Both the position numbers and the translations under genes were made by a program. A stretch of DNA of 25,006 nucleotides from a virus, in the IMG/VR virus record IMGVR_UViG_3300028027_000225, positions 1 to 25,006 of that record, one strand, 5' to 3'. A model generated the notes under the pieces. The model was not told the DNA's origin. It ran no database searches and saw nothing but the letters and a program-made list of their open reading frames with translations. Of this stretch, positions 15,351-23,451 are shown one piece after another. The stretch's first letter is position 1. Each line of letters opens with the position of its first letter.

Positions 15351-16598
15351 ATGTTTTGGCTAATTGAGGATACAGATAAAATCGACATTTTATGTCGCAT
15401 ACGTCATAAAAACGTATACGTGGACATACTCCCTATATCCCACACTCACCACGCACAAGAAAACGAGATATGTGCAATATACCTCAAACCCACACAAAAC
15501 GACAAAGGATATATACTCCCGGTAAACCACAACGACACAATCAATTTACCAATTGAACTGATTCAAGAAGTACTGGACAGCATCGAAACAATACACGTAC
15601 ACGACAAAAAGGAATTCCTCCACTACTTCACACACAAAAGCATTGCTTGTCCTGTACCTGGAATACACGTTAAACTACCCACACATACATCAACACACGA
15701 ATATTTTTACCGTTTATATCCAGACCGAGCAGACGTTAATGCAATAATACCAATTGTAAAACATTACGAATGGTTTGAGCAACGCTTTAGCGTGTTACCC
15801 GAAACTAACACTACGCATTTCTACAATAAAGCTTGTATTGCATACAACATGCTAGAACGCAGTGGAATATCAGTTAATACAGGCGAGTATAAGCGATGCT
15901 TCGGAAAAGACGATACACAACGCGTCTACACACACTACAATTTAAATACTACAACCACTAGACCGTCAAATACGTTTGGTGGTATTAACTTTAATACATT
16001 AAGTAAAGACAATGGCGAACGAGAATGCTTTATACCGAACAACGATACTTTCATTGAGCTGGATGTTAGTGCTTACCATCCTATTCTTCTTGCACATTTG
16101 GTGGATCATGACTTTGGTGGGCAAGATGTGCATTTATATTTTGCGGACCTATATAAGGTGGATTACCACAAAGCAAAGGAGATCACTTTTCAGCAACTTT
16201 ACGGAGGAATTTGGAAACAGTACGAAAATTTAGTATATTTCAGTAAAGTAAAAAAATATACAGACACATTATGGCACCAATTCACCACTAACGGCTACAT
16301 TGAATGTCCATTATCGCAGTATAAATTTGAGCGTGATAAGTTGAGCGACATGAACCCACAAAAGCTACTCAACTACGTGTTGCAAAACTACGAGACCGCA
16401 ACTAACGTTAAACTAATGTGGAAAATATTTAAACTGTTGCGTGGTAAAAACACAAAACTTGTATTGTCCGTATACGACAGTTTCCTATTTGACGTTGACG
16501 AATCCGAAACAGAAACCATGTCGCAAATACTGGACGTATTTAAACAATGTAAACTAAATGTGAAAGCCAAAGCGGGTGACACGTATAATTTCAAATAA
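15351..16598 (+). CDS. Family A DNA polymerase, short form
   Basis: A 415-residue polymerase. Motif A is FIELDVSAYHPILLAHL with Asp238, comparable to DYSQIELRVLAH. A TTTTRPSN segment (Arg204) corresponds to the TGRxSS element before it. Motif B is KAKEITFQQLYGG (residues 274-286). Motif C is SVYDSFLF with Asp376 in place of the usual VHDE. Residues 1-160 occupy the place of a 3'-5' exonuclease domain (VYVDILPISH, GYILPVNHND, HVHDKKEFLHYF) but I see no DxE motif, so proofreading is probably absent or supplied elsewhere. It is much shorter than bacterial Pol I. It sits 23 nt after the last virion gene with no terminator between. It probably serves as the replicative polymerase alongside the UvsX and gp32-like proteins encoded downstream. 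Confidence 0.8.
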   Translation: MFWLIEDTDKIDILCRIRHKNVYVDILPISHTHHAQENEICAIYLKPTQNDKGYILPVNHNDTINLPIELIQEVLDSIETIHVHDKKEFLHYFTHKSIACPVPGIHVKLPTHTSTHEYFYRLYPDRADVNAIIPIVKHYEWFEQRFSVLPETNTTHFYNKACIAYNMLERSGISVNTGEYKRCFGKDDTQRVYTHYNLNTTTTRPSNTFGGINFNTLSKDNGERECFIPNNDTFIELDVSAYHPILLAHLVDHDFGGQDVHLYFADLYKVDYHKAKEITFQQLYGGIWKQYENLVYFSKVKKYTDTLWHQFTTNGYIECPLSQYKFERDKLSDMNPQKLLNYVLQNYETATNVKLMWKIFKLLRGKNTKLVLSVYDSFLFDVDESETETMSQILDVFKQCKLNVKAKAGDTYNFK

Positions 16599-16606
16599 AA
16601 TCAGTT

Positions 16607-17080
16607 ATGTATCCAACCTTAGAAGAAGCTCCGTATACGTATAATACGAGTCATGGCTATGACTATGACCTATTTATGAATACAGACTTAAACATGAACA
16701 ATCGTTTACTATGTACTTTCACCACACTCGGTGACCTAGACAACCTAATTGGTGGTCTTTCAAACAAGTACAGCATACTATACAACAAAATGTTCGTTTT
16801 GCACATTAAAAGCAACAACGAATATGTGGTAACATACAACATTGACCAAGGCAATGTAACAGACATACCAGAAAATACAATTTTAGTGCACCGCAAGAAA
16901 GAATTCAATGTCTTGTACACCATTAACTCATTAAACGAACTAATTAAACGTTTAAACGGTGGTGTAGTTGACCCAAAATTCCCAATTGACTGGCAACACT
17001 ACAAAAACAGCATATTGTTAACGCAAGAGGGGCAAATCAAAACACTCCAAACGCGCATATACAAAATAATTGAAATATGA
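16607..17080 (+). CDS. Unknown 157-residue phage protein
   Basis: No family recognised. The N-terminal 25 residues are Tyr/Asn/Asp-rich; the rest alternates strands and helices (LLCTFTTLGDLDNLIGGLSN, VLHIKSNNEYVVTYNI, TILVHRKKEFNVLYTINSLN) and ends in a segment with FPIDWQHYKNSILLTQEGQI. No signal peptide or membrane helix. It starts 8 nt after the polymerase stop, with AAATAAAATCAGTTATG as leader, and its stop overlaps the next start by ATGA. This tight link to the polymerase and to the genes that follow suggests a role in replication or its control, which is inference only. Confidence 0.7.
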   Translation: MYPTLEEAPYTYNTSHGYDYDLFMNTDLNMNNRLLCTFTTLGDLDNLIGGLSNKYSILYNKMFVLHIKSNNEYVVTYNIDQGNVTDIPENTILVHRKKEFNVLYTINSLNELIKRLNGGVVDPKFPIDWQHYKNSILLTQEGQIKTLQTRIYKIIEI

Positions 17081-17481
17081 TTTATACTGAAGAAGAACTT
17101 AGGATGCAATTATTGGCTGGAATCATCACTGAAGGTATGTTTAAAGACGCCATGAGTAAATTAAAATCTGGTGTTCACAAAGTTATACTTGGAGCTGCAT
17201 TATCCGTAGCGTTATCATTAGGTTCATGTTCCAAAGACAACCCAAAGTACATATACCAATACTCATACCAAACCGAAAACCAATTAATCTACAACAAATC
17301 AAACCAAATTGATACTAGAACAACAGCAATGTACCCAGTAGACCACCGGTTAAGTTCATCTGAAGTAGAGTCACTTAAACAAGAGCTAGACGCTCAGGCA
17401 CCAATCAACAATGACGCTAAAGTACCAGGAACATCTAAATTAGTGCTATACACTATAGATACTCAAGGCGAATGGATGTAA
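17077..17481 (+). CDS. Lipoprotein with an extra N-terminal helix; two possible starts
   Basis: A 134-residue frame overlapping the preceding gene by four bases (ATGA). Residues 1-25 are a charged helix (TEEELRMQLLAGIITEGMFK). Met26 (ATG at 17152) begins what looks like a complete lipoprotein signal peptide: basic start (MSKLKSGVHK), hydrophobic core (VILGAALSVALSLG), and lipobox LGSC with Cys51. The following SCSKDN is a typical Bacteroidota lipoprotein start. The mature part (about 83 residues) is Tyr/Gln/Ser-rich and unrecognised. Initiation at Met26 would give an exported lipoprotein; at Met1 the signal would be buried. A role at the cell envelope, such as superinfection exclusion or lysis control, is speculative. 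Confidence 0.7.
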   Translation: MIYTEEELRMQLLAGIITEGMFKDAMSKLKSGVHKVILGAALSVALSLGSCSKDNPKYIYQYSYQTENQLIYNKSNQIDTRTTAMYPVDHRLSSSEVESLKQELDAQAPINNDAKVPGTSKLVLYTIDTQGEWM

Positions 17482-17509
17482 GCATTTAAACAAATGCTTG
17501 GCTCCCCAA
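17480..17509 (+). promoter_or_regulatory. Hairpin upstream of the gp32-like gene; possible autoregulatory RNA
   Basis: An 8-bp perfect stem AAGCATTT / AAATGCTT (17480-17487 with 17492-17499, loop AAAC) begins at the lipoprotein stop codon. A second short pairing, TTGG (17498-17501) with CCAA (17506-17509), overlaps its 3' arm. There is no T-tract, so it is a poor terminator. It is followed by an unpaired A/T-rich leader up to the start of the gp32-like gene. T4 gene 32 mRNA has an upstream pseudoknot plus an unstructured leader that gp32 binds to repress itself; the layout here is similar, but function is inferred. Confidence 0.4.
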
Positions 17510-17539
17510 TAAAGGTTCCGTATATTCAAGTTGTAAACA

Positions 17540-17552
17540 AATAAATAAGTTA
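17540..17552 (+). promoter_or_regulatory. AATAAATAAGTTAT-type element
   Basis: A variant of the AAATAAAGTTAT element directly upstream of the gp32-like ATG, preceded at 17517-17526 by TTCCGTATAT, comparable with TTCGTAC before uvsX and the helicase gene. Confidence 0.3.
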
Positions 17553-17555
17553 TAT

Positions 17556-18380
17556 ATGAACATTGACGCAATCAAACGCAAGTTAGAAGCAATGCAAAAT
17601 CCACAATCCTCTAAGAAGAGTGATGTGAAGTACCCGGACAAATTCAAACCAACAGTTGGTAAACAAACAGTTCGTGTAGTACCATTTAAATTCAACAAGG
17701 AAAATCCATTCACTGAGTTGAAATTCTACTACAATATCGGTAGTAAAAAAGTAATCGCTTCACCATTAAACTGGGGTGAAAAAGATCCTATCGCTGAATT
17801 CGCAAAACAATTGCGTGGTACTAACGACAAAGAAAACTGGAAGTTAGCCAAAAAACTTGACCCTAAAGTTCGTATCCAAGTACCTGTAGTTGTACGTGGT
17901 GCAGAAGAGGACGGTGTTAAAATGTGGGAATTTGGTAAGGAAATTTACGAAGCGTTCCTGCAATTAGCAGCTGACGAAGAAGTAGGTGACTTCACAGACA
18001 TCATGGTAGGTAGAGACATTAAACTAACTACTGTAGGACCTGAATCCACTGGTACTGCATACAACAAAACAACTATTTCAGTTGCAATTAAAACATCACC
18101 GTTATACGATGACGATGCTGTAGTTGAGCGTTTACTAGAAGAACAAACAAACCCGTTAGACACATACAAACCATTGCCATTTGACGACATCAAAGCAGCG
18201 TTGCAAGAATGGTTAGCACCTGTAGGTGAGGAAGACGAGGACAGTTTAGTATTCCCAGACGAGCAAAAAGCCGCACCTAAATCTAATTACAGCGTATCTA
18301 CTAAACCTGCAGCAAAAACAACGAAAGCGGACAAATTCGACGAGTTGTTTGAGGACGATGACGACGATATGCCGTTCTAA
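17556..18380 (+). CDS. Single-stranded DNA-binding protein (T4 gp32-like)
   Basis: A 274-residue protein. The basic N-terminus (MNIDAIKRKLEAMQ) matches the cooperative-binding region of gp32-like proteins, the core (residues about 30-200) contains KQTVRVVPFKFNKENPFTEL and KVRIQVPVVVRGAEEDGVKM, and the C-terminus is strongly acidic (DELFEDDDDDMPF), as expected of the tail that contacts other replication proteins. It coats single-stranded DNA during replication and recombination. There is no cysteine at all, so the zinc-binding subdomain of T4 gp32 is missing. It lies directly before uvsX, as expected of partner genes. A hairpin in the 75-nt leader may control its expression. Confidence 0.88.
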   Translation: MNIDAIKRKLEAMQNPQSSKKSDVKYPDKFKPTVGKQTVRVVPFKFNKENPFTELKFYYNIGSKKVIASPLNWGEKDPIAEFAKQLRGTNDKENWKLAKKLDPKVRIQVPVVVRGAEEDGVKMWEFGKEIYEAFLQLAADEEVGDFTDIMVGRDIKLTTVGPESTGTAYNKTTISVAIKTSPLYDDDAVVERLLEEQTNPLDTYKPLPFDDIKAALQEWLAPVGEEDEDSLVFPDEQKAAPKSNYSVSTKPAAKTTKADKFDELFEDDDDDMPF

Positions 18381-18406
18381 TTCGTACACAAATTATTTAC
18401 TACTTA

Positions 18407-18418
18407 AAATAAAGTTAT
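18407..18418 (+). promoter_or_regulatory. AAATAAAGTTAT element at the uvsX start
   Basis: AAATAAAGTTATG reaches into the ATG of uvsX. TTCGTAC stands upstream at 18381-18387. Likely a middle-gene promoter part or a leader suited to initiation without Shine-Dalgarno pairing. Confidence 0.35.
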
Positions 18419-19511
18419 GGCTAAAGGAAGACAATCACTGTCAGCAGCTGCTGACCAAGCAATCAAAGCAAATTTCAGTCTAGACAAATTTAAGCAGAGT
18501 AAAGGATTGGCATCCAACGTAAAGTTCAAGGAACAACGTTGGATTCCTTTTTCTCCCGCCCTGCAAGACGCGTTATCCATTCCTGGTTGTCCTATGGGGC
18601 ACATCATGATGGTGCGAGGCCGTTCAAATACTGGAAAAAGTACTACATCAATCGAATTAGCTGTGAATGCACAAAAAATGGGTGTGTTACCCGTGTTAAT
18701 CATCACGGAAATGAAGCATGACTTCAAGCATTGGCGAACAATGGGCTTCGAAATGGAGGACGTTATTGACGAATCAACTGGCGAAATCACTGACCACACT
18801 GGATTCTTCATTTACCGCGACCGTAGCACATTAAATTCAATTGAGGATATTGCTACATTCATGATCGACTTATTAAACGAGCAGAAAAAAGGCAACTTAC
18901 CATACGACTTATTGTTCTTGTGGGATTCAGTTGGATCTATTGCTTGCGACATGAGCATTGAGAAAGGCACAAACAACCCTATGTGGAACAGTGGAGCTAT
19001 CGCTACGCAATTTGGTAATTTCATTAACCAACAAATTGTATTGTCGCGTAAGGAATCATCCAAATACACCAATACATTCTTAATCATCAACAAAACAGGT
19101 GTAGCTCCAGCATTAACACCAATGTCTCAACCTCGTATGACCAATAAAGGAGGGGATACGTTTTACTACGATGCATCGTTATGTTTAACATTTGGTAATA
19201 TTACCAATGCCGGTACATCAAAAATCAACGCAACCAAAGACAAGAAAAAAGTAGAATTCGCGTTGCGTACTAAAATTGCATGTGATAAAAACCACATCAA
19301 CGGTATTACCACAACTGGTACCATTATTTCAACCACACACGGTTTCATTAAGGACGACCCGAACGCAATCAAAAAATACAAAGAAGAACATTCGCACGAA
19401 TGGGTGGACATTTTGGGTGCTGGAACATATGGTATCGACACAGACGATTCAGAATGGGGAGAAAAACAGGACAGTTACCCTACACCAGACGAAATTGACG
19501 CAATAATTTAA
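18417..19511 (+). CDS. uvsX: UvsX recombinase (RecA family)
   Basis: A 364-residue RecA-fold ATPase that forms filaments on single-stranded DNA and drives strand invasion for recombination-dependent replication. Walker A is GRSNTGKST (residues 68-76, Lys74). The likely catalytic Glu is Glu98 in IITEMKHD. Walker B is LLFLWD, Asp170. The C-terminus is acidic (DTDDSEWGEKQD). The length is close to T4 UvsX (391). It lies between the gp32-like gene and the 5' nuclease gene, as in a T4-type replication/recombination cluster; UvsX displaces gp32 from single strands with a mediator (UvsY) that is not visible in this window. Confidence 0.92.
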   Translation: MAKGRQSLSAAADQAIKANFSLDKFKQSKGLASNVKFKEQRWIPFSPALQDALSIPGCPMGHIMMVRGRSNTGKSTTSIELAVNAQKMGVLPVLIITEMKHDFKHWRTMGFEMEDVIDESTGEITDHTGFFIYRDRSTLNSIEDIATFMIDLLNEQKKGNLPYDLLFLWDSVGSIACDMSIEKGTNNPMWNSGAIATQFGNFINQQIVLSRKESSKYTNTFLIINKTGVAPALTPMSQPRMTNKGGDTFYYDASLCLTFGNITNAGTSKINATKDKKKVEFALRTKIACDKNHINGITTTGTIISTTHGFIKDDPNAIKKYKEEHSHEWVDILGAGTYGIDTDDSEWGEKQDSYPTPDEIDAII

Positions 19512-19522
19512 TTAACCAACCG

Positions 19523-20548
19523 ATGAAGAAAAATCTACTTAACCTACTTGACAATATCCAGGAAAACCAGGAAACACCAACTTACGAACGCTACATGCTA
19601 ATAGATTCATTAAATCTGTTCTTCCGCAATTTCAGCGCCATAAACGCAGTTAATTCAAACGGAGTCCATATCGGCGGGTTAGGTGGTTTTTTCCGCTCAT
19701 TGGGCGCGTTAATACGCCAAATACAACCAACACAAATCATCATGGTATTTGATGGTATTGGTTCATCCACATCCCGTAAAAACATTATTCCCGAATACAA
19801 GTCGGGGAGAAATGTTACCCGTGTAACCAAACACGAGTTATTTGACAATATCGACGAGGAAGACGAAGCAAAAATCGGCCAAATCGTTCGCATCATCCAA
19901 TACTTAAAAACACTCCCGGTTAAAACCATTACCTTGGGTAATGTTGAGGCAGATGATGTTATCGCATATCTGTCAGGTACATTGCCTAAACACGAGAACG
20001 ATCGTGTATTCATAGTATCCAGCGACAAAGACTATTTACAGCTGATTACGCGCCAAGTAATCGTTTATCGTCCAATTGAACGTGAATTCTATACTGAGGA
20101 AACGGTACGTGAAAAATTCAACCTTGACCCGCATAACTTCATACTATACAAGACACTACTAGGTGATGCCTCGGATGCATTACCGGGCATCAAAGGACTT
20201 GGTGCTGGGAAACTATTCAAGTTATTCCCCGAACTAAGTTCACACCCACTCACATTTGAAGACATACTTGAAATCAGTGAGCGCAACATTAAAGAACACG
20301 TAATATACGCAAGAGTGCTACACGATGTAGAACTACTTGAAAACAAATACAAAATCATGGACTTATCCAATCCCATGATGACCGATCAAGACAAACGCGA
20401 CGTTGACAATTTAATCCAGAACACACCACTTGAATTTCACCCTGAGGCATTCGTGGAAATGTACCACGAGGACCAGTTGGGCGGTTTAATTAGAAATGTA
20501 GACTACTGGATACAAGATACATTTAAAGATTTGTTGGACAACCAATAA
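19523..20548 (+). CDS. 5'-3' exonuclease / flap nuclease (T4 RNase H-like)
   Basis: A 341-residue FEN/PIN-domain nuclease that removes RNA primers and 5' flaps. Metal-binding acidic residues are in order: Asp28 (MLIDSLNLFFRNF), Asp77 (IIMVFDGIGSS, followed by a basic patch SRKNIIPEYKSGRN), Glu142, Asp144 and Asp145 (NVEADDVIAYL), Asp168 and Asp170 (VSSDKDYLQ), and Asp215 and Asp218 (LGDASDALPG). The latter start the helix-hairpin-helix (PGIKGLGAGKLFKLF). It is a little longer than T4 RNase H (305). It starts 11 nt after uvsX and would complete lagging-strand processing together with the polymerase and the gp32-like protein. Confidence 0.9.
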   Translation: MKKNLLNLLDNIQENQETPTYERYMLIDSLNLFFRNFSAINAVNSNGVHIGGLGGFFRSLGALIRQIQPTQIIMVFDGIGSSTSRKNIIPEYKSGRNVTRVTKHELFDNIDEEDEAKIGQIVRIIQYLKTLPVKTITLGNVEADDVIAYLSGTLPKHENDRVFIVSSDKDYLQLITRQVIVYRPIEREFYTEETVREKFNLDPHNFILYKTLLGDASDALPGIKGLGAGKLFKLFPELSSHPLTFEDILEISERNIKEHVIYARVLHDVELLENKYKIMDLSNPMMTDQDKRDVDNLIQNTPLEFHPEAFVEMYHEDQLGGLIRNVDYWIQDTFKDLLDNQ

Positions 20549-20568
20549 ATCATTCGTACATTTAATAC

Positions 20569-20581
20569 AAATAAAAGTTAT
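20569..20581 (+). promoter_or_regulatory. AAATAAAAGTTAT element before the helicase gene
   Basis: AAATAAAAGTTAT is preceded by ATTCGTAC at 20552-20559, the same pairing of short motifs as before uvsX. Promoter or translation-leader role not resolved. Confidence 0.35.
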
Positions 20582-20586
20582 ATAAT

Positions 20587-21951
20587 ATGGCAGCACTCCA
20601 ATCAATGGAAGAATATGGCGTTCCCTTTCAAATGAAAGTTATTTCGTCGTTACTCAACCACAAAGAATTCTTGCAAAACATCCACGATGTGCTTACCGAA
20701 GAACACTTTAGCAACCCGGCACACAAATGGATCATTGGTGAAATATTGGGCTACTACGGCAAGTATCACACAACTATATCAATGGACATGTTGAAAGTGG
20801 AAATGAAGAAACTCGACAACGATGTACTTAAAGTATCCATCCGCGAACAACTTCGTGAAGCATACAAAACAGATGTATCCGATTTGCCGTATGTACAGGA
20901 AGAATTCAGCACATTCTGCAAAAACCAGCAACTTAAAAAAGCATTGCTATCCAGTGTAGATTTACTTAAAGCTGGTGACTACGAATCAATCAAGTACATG
21001 ATTGAATCCGCAATGAAAGCCGGACAAGACAAGAACATCGGCCACGAATACAAACGCGACACTGAATCGAGATACCGTGAAGACCACAGAAAAACTGTAC
21101 CTACACCATGGGAACAAATCAACGAATTAATCCAGGGTGGTATTGGTAACGGCGATTTAGGACTTATATTTGGTGGTCCTGGTGGTGGTAAATCGTGGAC
21201 ATTAGTAGCCATGGGTGGATTGGCCGTTAAAATGGGATACAACGTTATCCACTACACACTGGAACTAAGCGAAGCATATACCGGTAGACGTTACGATGCG
21301 TTCTTCACTGGCGTTGATGTTGACCAATTAGACAAACACAAGGAAAAAGTGGAGGAAATCACCTCACAACTACCTGGTGAATTAATCATTCGTGAATTTG
21401 CAATGGGTAAAACAACCATGTCCACTATTGAGTCACACATCAATAAAGTAAGGGAAATGGGCATTGAGCCAGACTTAATCATCATTGACTACTTAGATCT
21501 ACTTGCAAGTAAAAAACGAAACACAGACACTAAAGGCGAAATAGACGATATTTATACTAGCGCAAAAGGCCTTGCTCGCCAAATGAACATACCTATTTGG
21601 TCGGTGTCGCAGGTGAACAGAGCTGGTGCAAAAGATAGCGTTATTGAAGGCGACAAAGCCGCAGGTAGTTATGCAAAAATGGCCGTAGCCGACTTATGTA
21701 TGTCGCTATCAAGAAAGAAAGAAGACAAAGTAAACGGTACTGGACGACTACACATCATGAAAAACAGATATGGTGGCGACGGTATGACTTACGAAGTTGA
21801 CATTAACACTAAAACAGGACACATAGTAATTGGGGATGCATACGATGAGGAAGCAGATACGGTACCAGCTAGACAAAACCGTAAATTTGAGGACTTCGAC
21901 AATTTGGACAAGCAATTACTTCGTGAGAAATTTTTTGAACTAAACACATAA
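20587..21951 (+). CDS. Replicative DNA helicase (DnaB family, T4 gp41-like)
   Basis: A 454-residue hexameric helicase that unwinds the fork 5' to 3'. The N-terminal domain (residues 1-150, including DVLTEEHFSNPAHKWIIGEI) is the DnaB-type primase-interacting helical bundle. The RecA-like motor has Walker A FGGPGGGKSWT (Lys202), Walker B LIIIDYLDLL (Asp301), and the DnaB motif IPIWSVSQVNRAG. The C-terminal acidic/Lys-rich tail is short. Size and motifs match T4 gp41 (475 residues). No primase gene is in the window. The next gene starts two bases after its stop. Confidence 0.92.
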   Translation: MAALQSMEEYGVPFQMKVISSLLNHKEFLQNIHDVLTEEHFSNPAHKWIIGEILGYYGKYHTTISMDMLKVEMKKLDNDVLKVSIREQLREAYKTDVSDLPYVQEEFSTFCKNQQLKKALLSSVDLLKAGDYESIKYMIESAMKAGQDKNIGHEYKRDTESRYREDHRKTVPTPWEQINELIQGGIGNGDLGLIFGGPGGGKSWTLVAMGGLAVKMGYNVIHYTLELSEAYTGRRYDAFFTGVDVDQLDKHKEKVEEITSQLPGELIIREFAMGKTTMSTIESHINKVREMGIEPDLIIIDYLDLLASKKRNTDTKGEIDDIYTSAKGLARQMNIPIWSVSQVNRAGAKDSVIEGDKAAGSYAKMAVADLCMSLSRKKEDKVNGTGRLHIMKNRYGGDGMTYEVDINTKTGHIVIGDAYDEEADTVPARQNRKFEDFDNLDKQLLREKFFELNT

Positions 21952-21953
21952 AC

Positions 21954-22472
21954 ATGGAATCGCTATCCACACTAATAGCCAGAGTATACCAAACCCAGTG
22001 CAACCACTATTCAAGCATAGACGAGCAAGTGGCTGCTACTGAACACTACATACTAAACGAAATCACGCAATGGGGTATACAAGTTAAATCGGCCCCAGGC
22101 ATGGTAACTTTTATTCCTGTTGGAAGTGATTTGGCTTCCCAATTTGAAGTTCGTTTATTGTACAAATCGAATTCGGATATGTGGGAGTTAAAATTTGGCA
22201 ATTTATCTGCAAATAGTGAAGAAGCGATGTACACATGGGAATCGACGGACCGATTGCAAAAAGCATTATTCGTGCGTGAGGTACTAGAGAAATACGTTGT
22301 ACCCGCATTAGAAAACGATACCCTCAATGGCATTGAATTCAGACCATATGCTGGTGACGGGTTAGAAAGCGATCGACTAAGTTACTTTAAAAATATGTAC
22401 AACAAATTAGCAAAATCAAAATATGTTATGTCTCAAGAAGGCAGCACATACTACATAACTAAACATATATAA
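21954..22472 (+). CDS. Unknown 172-residue protein between helicase and nrdB
   Basis: No family recognised. It starts two bases after the helicase stop (TAAACATG) and ends four bases before nrdB, so it is translated within the replication operon. The N-terminal half is helical (STLIARVYQTQCNHY, EHYILNEITQWG), the middle alternates strands (FEVRLLYKSNSDMWELKFGN), and the C-terminus has RLSYFKNMYNKLAKSKYVMS. No signal or membrane segment and no obvious metal-binding cluster. An accessory replication role is plausible from its position only. Confidence 0.7.
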   Translation: MESLSTLIARVYQTQCNHYSSIDEQVAATEHYILNEITQWGIQVKSAPGMVTFIPVGSDLASQFEVRLLYKSNSDMWELKFGNLSANSEEAMYTWESTDRLQKALFVREVLEKYVVPALENDTLNGIEFRPYAGDGLESDRLSYFKNMYNKLAKSKYVMSQEGSTYYITKHI

Positions 22473-22476
22473 AATT

Positions 22477-23430
22477 ATGGCATTAACAGAACCACGTTTA
22501 CATTACAAACCATTTGAATACCAAATAGCAGACGACTATTTCGAAAAACAACACTCCGCACACTGGTTAGCGAGCGAGGTACCATTAGCATCTGATTTAG
22601 CTGATTGGCATGGTAAACTAACTGAAAGTGAGAAAAATTTGCTGGGCAACATATTAAAATCATTCGCACAAACTGAAACATGCGTAAACGATTACTGGTC
22701 AACCAAAGTATCGCTATGGTTTCCTGTATTTGAAATCCAGTCCATGGCTAGAGCATTCGCTGACTTCGAGTCAATTCATGCAAAGGCTTACGCACGCCTA
22801 AACGAGGAACTTGGTTTAGACGATTTCTCCGCGTTCTTGGAAGACGAAACAGCAAAAAACAAAATTGACCATTTAGTTGAAACATCTGGTGAAACGTTAC
22901 ACGATAAAGCCGTGTCATTGGCTGTATTTTCGGCGTTTACTGAGGGAGTAAATTTATTCTCATCATTTGCCGTGCTCATGTCGTTCCAATTGCGTAATTT
23001 AATGAAAGGAACAGGGCAAATAGTAGCATGGTCTGTGCGTGATGAATCGTTACACTCACAAGCGGGATGTTGGTTATTCAGAACACTAATTGAGGAAAAC
23101 GAGCATTTGAACACACCAGAACTATCCCAAGCAATATATGATGCTTGTAGTGCGTCTGTGCAATTGGAATTCGATTTCATCGACAAAGCATTTGAAATGG
23201 GCGATATCGAAGGGCTATCGACTTCACAATTGAAAAATTTCATCAAGGAACGCGCCAACCAAAAACTAATTGAACTTGGGTTTAAACCACTATACAACGA
23301 CATTAATCCAAACCTGTTGAAACAAATGGAATGGTTCGGCCACTTAACCAGTGGTGTTGAGCAGCAAGATTTCTTTGCGCAAAGACCAACGGCATATGCC
23401 AAATCTACCGCAGATTGGAGCGACTTATAA
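22477..23430 (+). CDS. nrdB: Ribonucleotide reductase class I small (beta) subunit NrdB
   Basis: A 317-residue di-metal/tyrosyl-radical subunit. The ligand set is complete: Glu67 (SFAQTETCVND), Glu98 and His101 (FADFESIHAKAY), Glu156 (FTEGVNLF), Glu190 and His193 (VRDESLHSQ). Tyr105 lies at the spacing of the E. coli radical Tyr122. It generates the radical passed to NrdA for reduction of ribonucleotides to deoxynucleotides. It is shorter than E. coli NrdB (375), mainly at the N-terminus. The C-terminal tail, which docks on NrdA in this family, is present (AYAKSTADWSDL). Two small genes separate it from nrdA. Confidence 0.93.
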   Translation: MALTEPRLHYKPFEYQIADDYFEKQHSAHWLASEVPLASDLADWHGKLTESEKNLLGNILKSFAQTETCVNDYWSTKVSLWFPVFEIQSMARAFADFESIHAKAYARLNEELGLDDFSAFLEDETAKNKIDHLVETSGETLHDKAVSLAVFSAFTEGVNLFSSFAVLMSFQLRNLMKGTGQIVAWSVRDESLHSQAGCWLFRTLIEENEHLNTPELSQAIYDACSASVQLEFDFIDKAFEMGDIEGLSTSQLKNFIKERANQKLIELGFKPLYNDINPNLLKQMEWFGHLTSGVEQQDFFAQRPTAYAKSTADWSDL

Positions 23431-23451
23431 TTAAGCAAAAACAAAATAAAC

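Noticed and set aside
17480-17499. Rho-independent terminator before the gp32-like gene
   Set aside because: The stem is A/T-rich and no T-tract follows; I list it as a possible regulatory hairpin instead.
21549-21556. TATTTATA inside the helicase gene as a late promoter
   Set aside because: It lies mid-gene within a codon context (DIYT) and no start codon follows at the usual distance.
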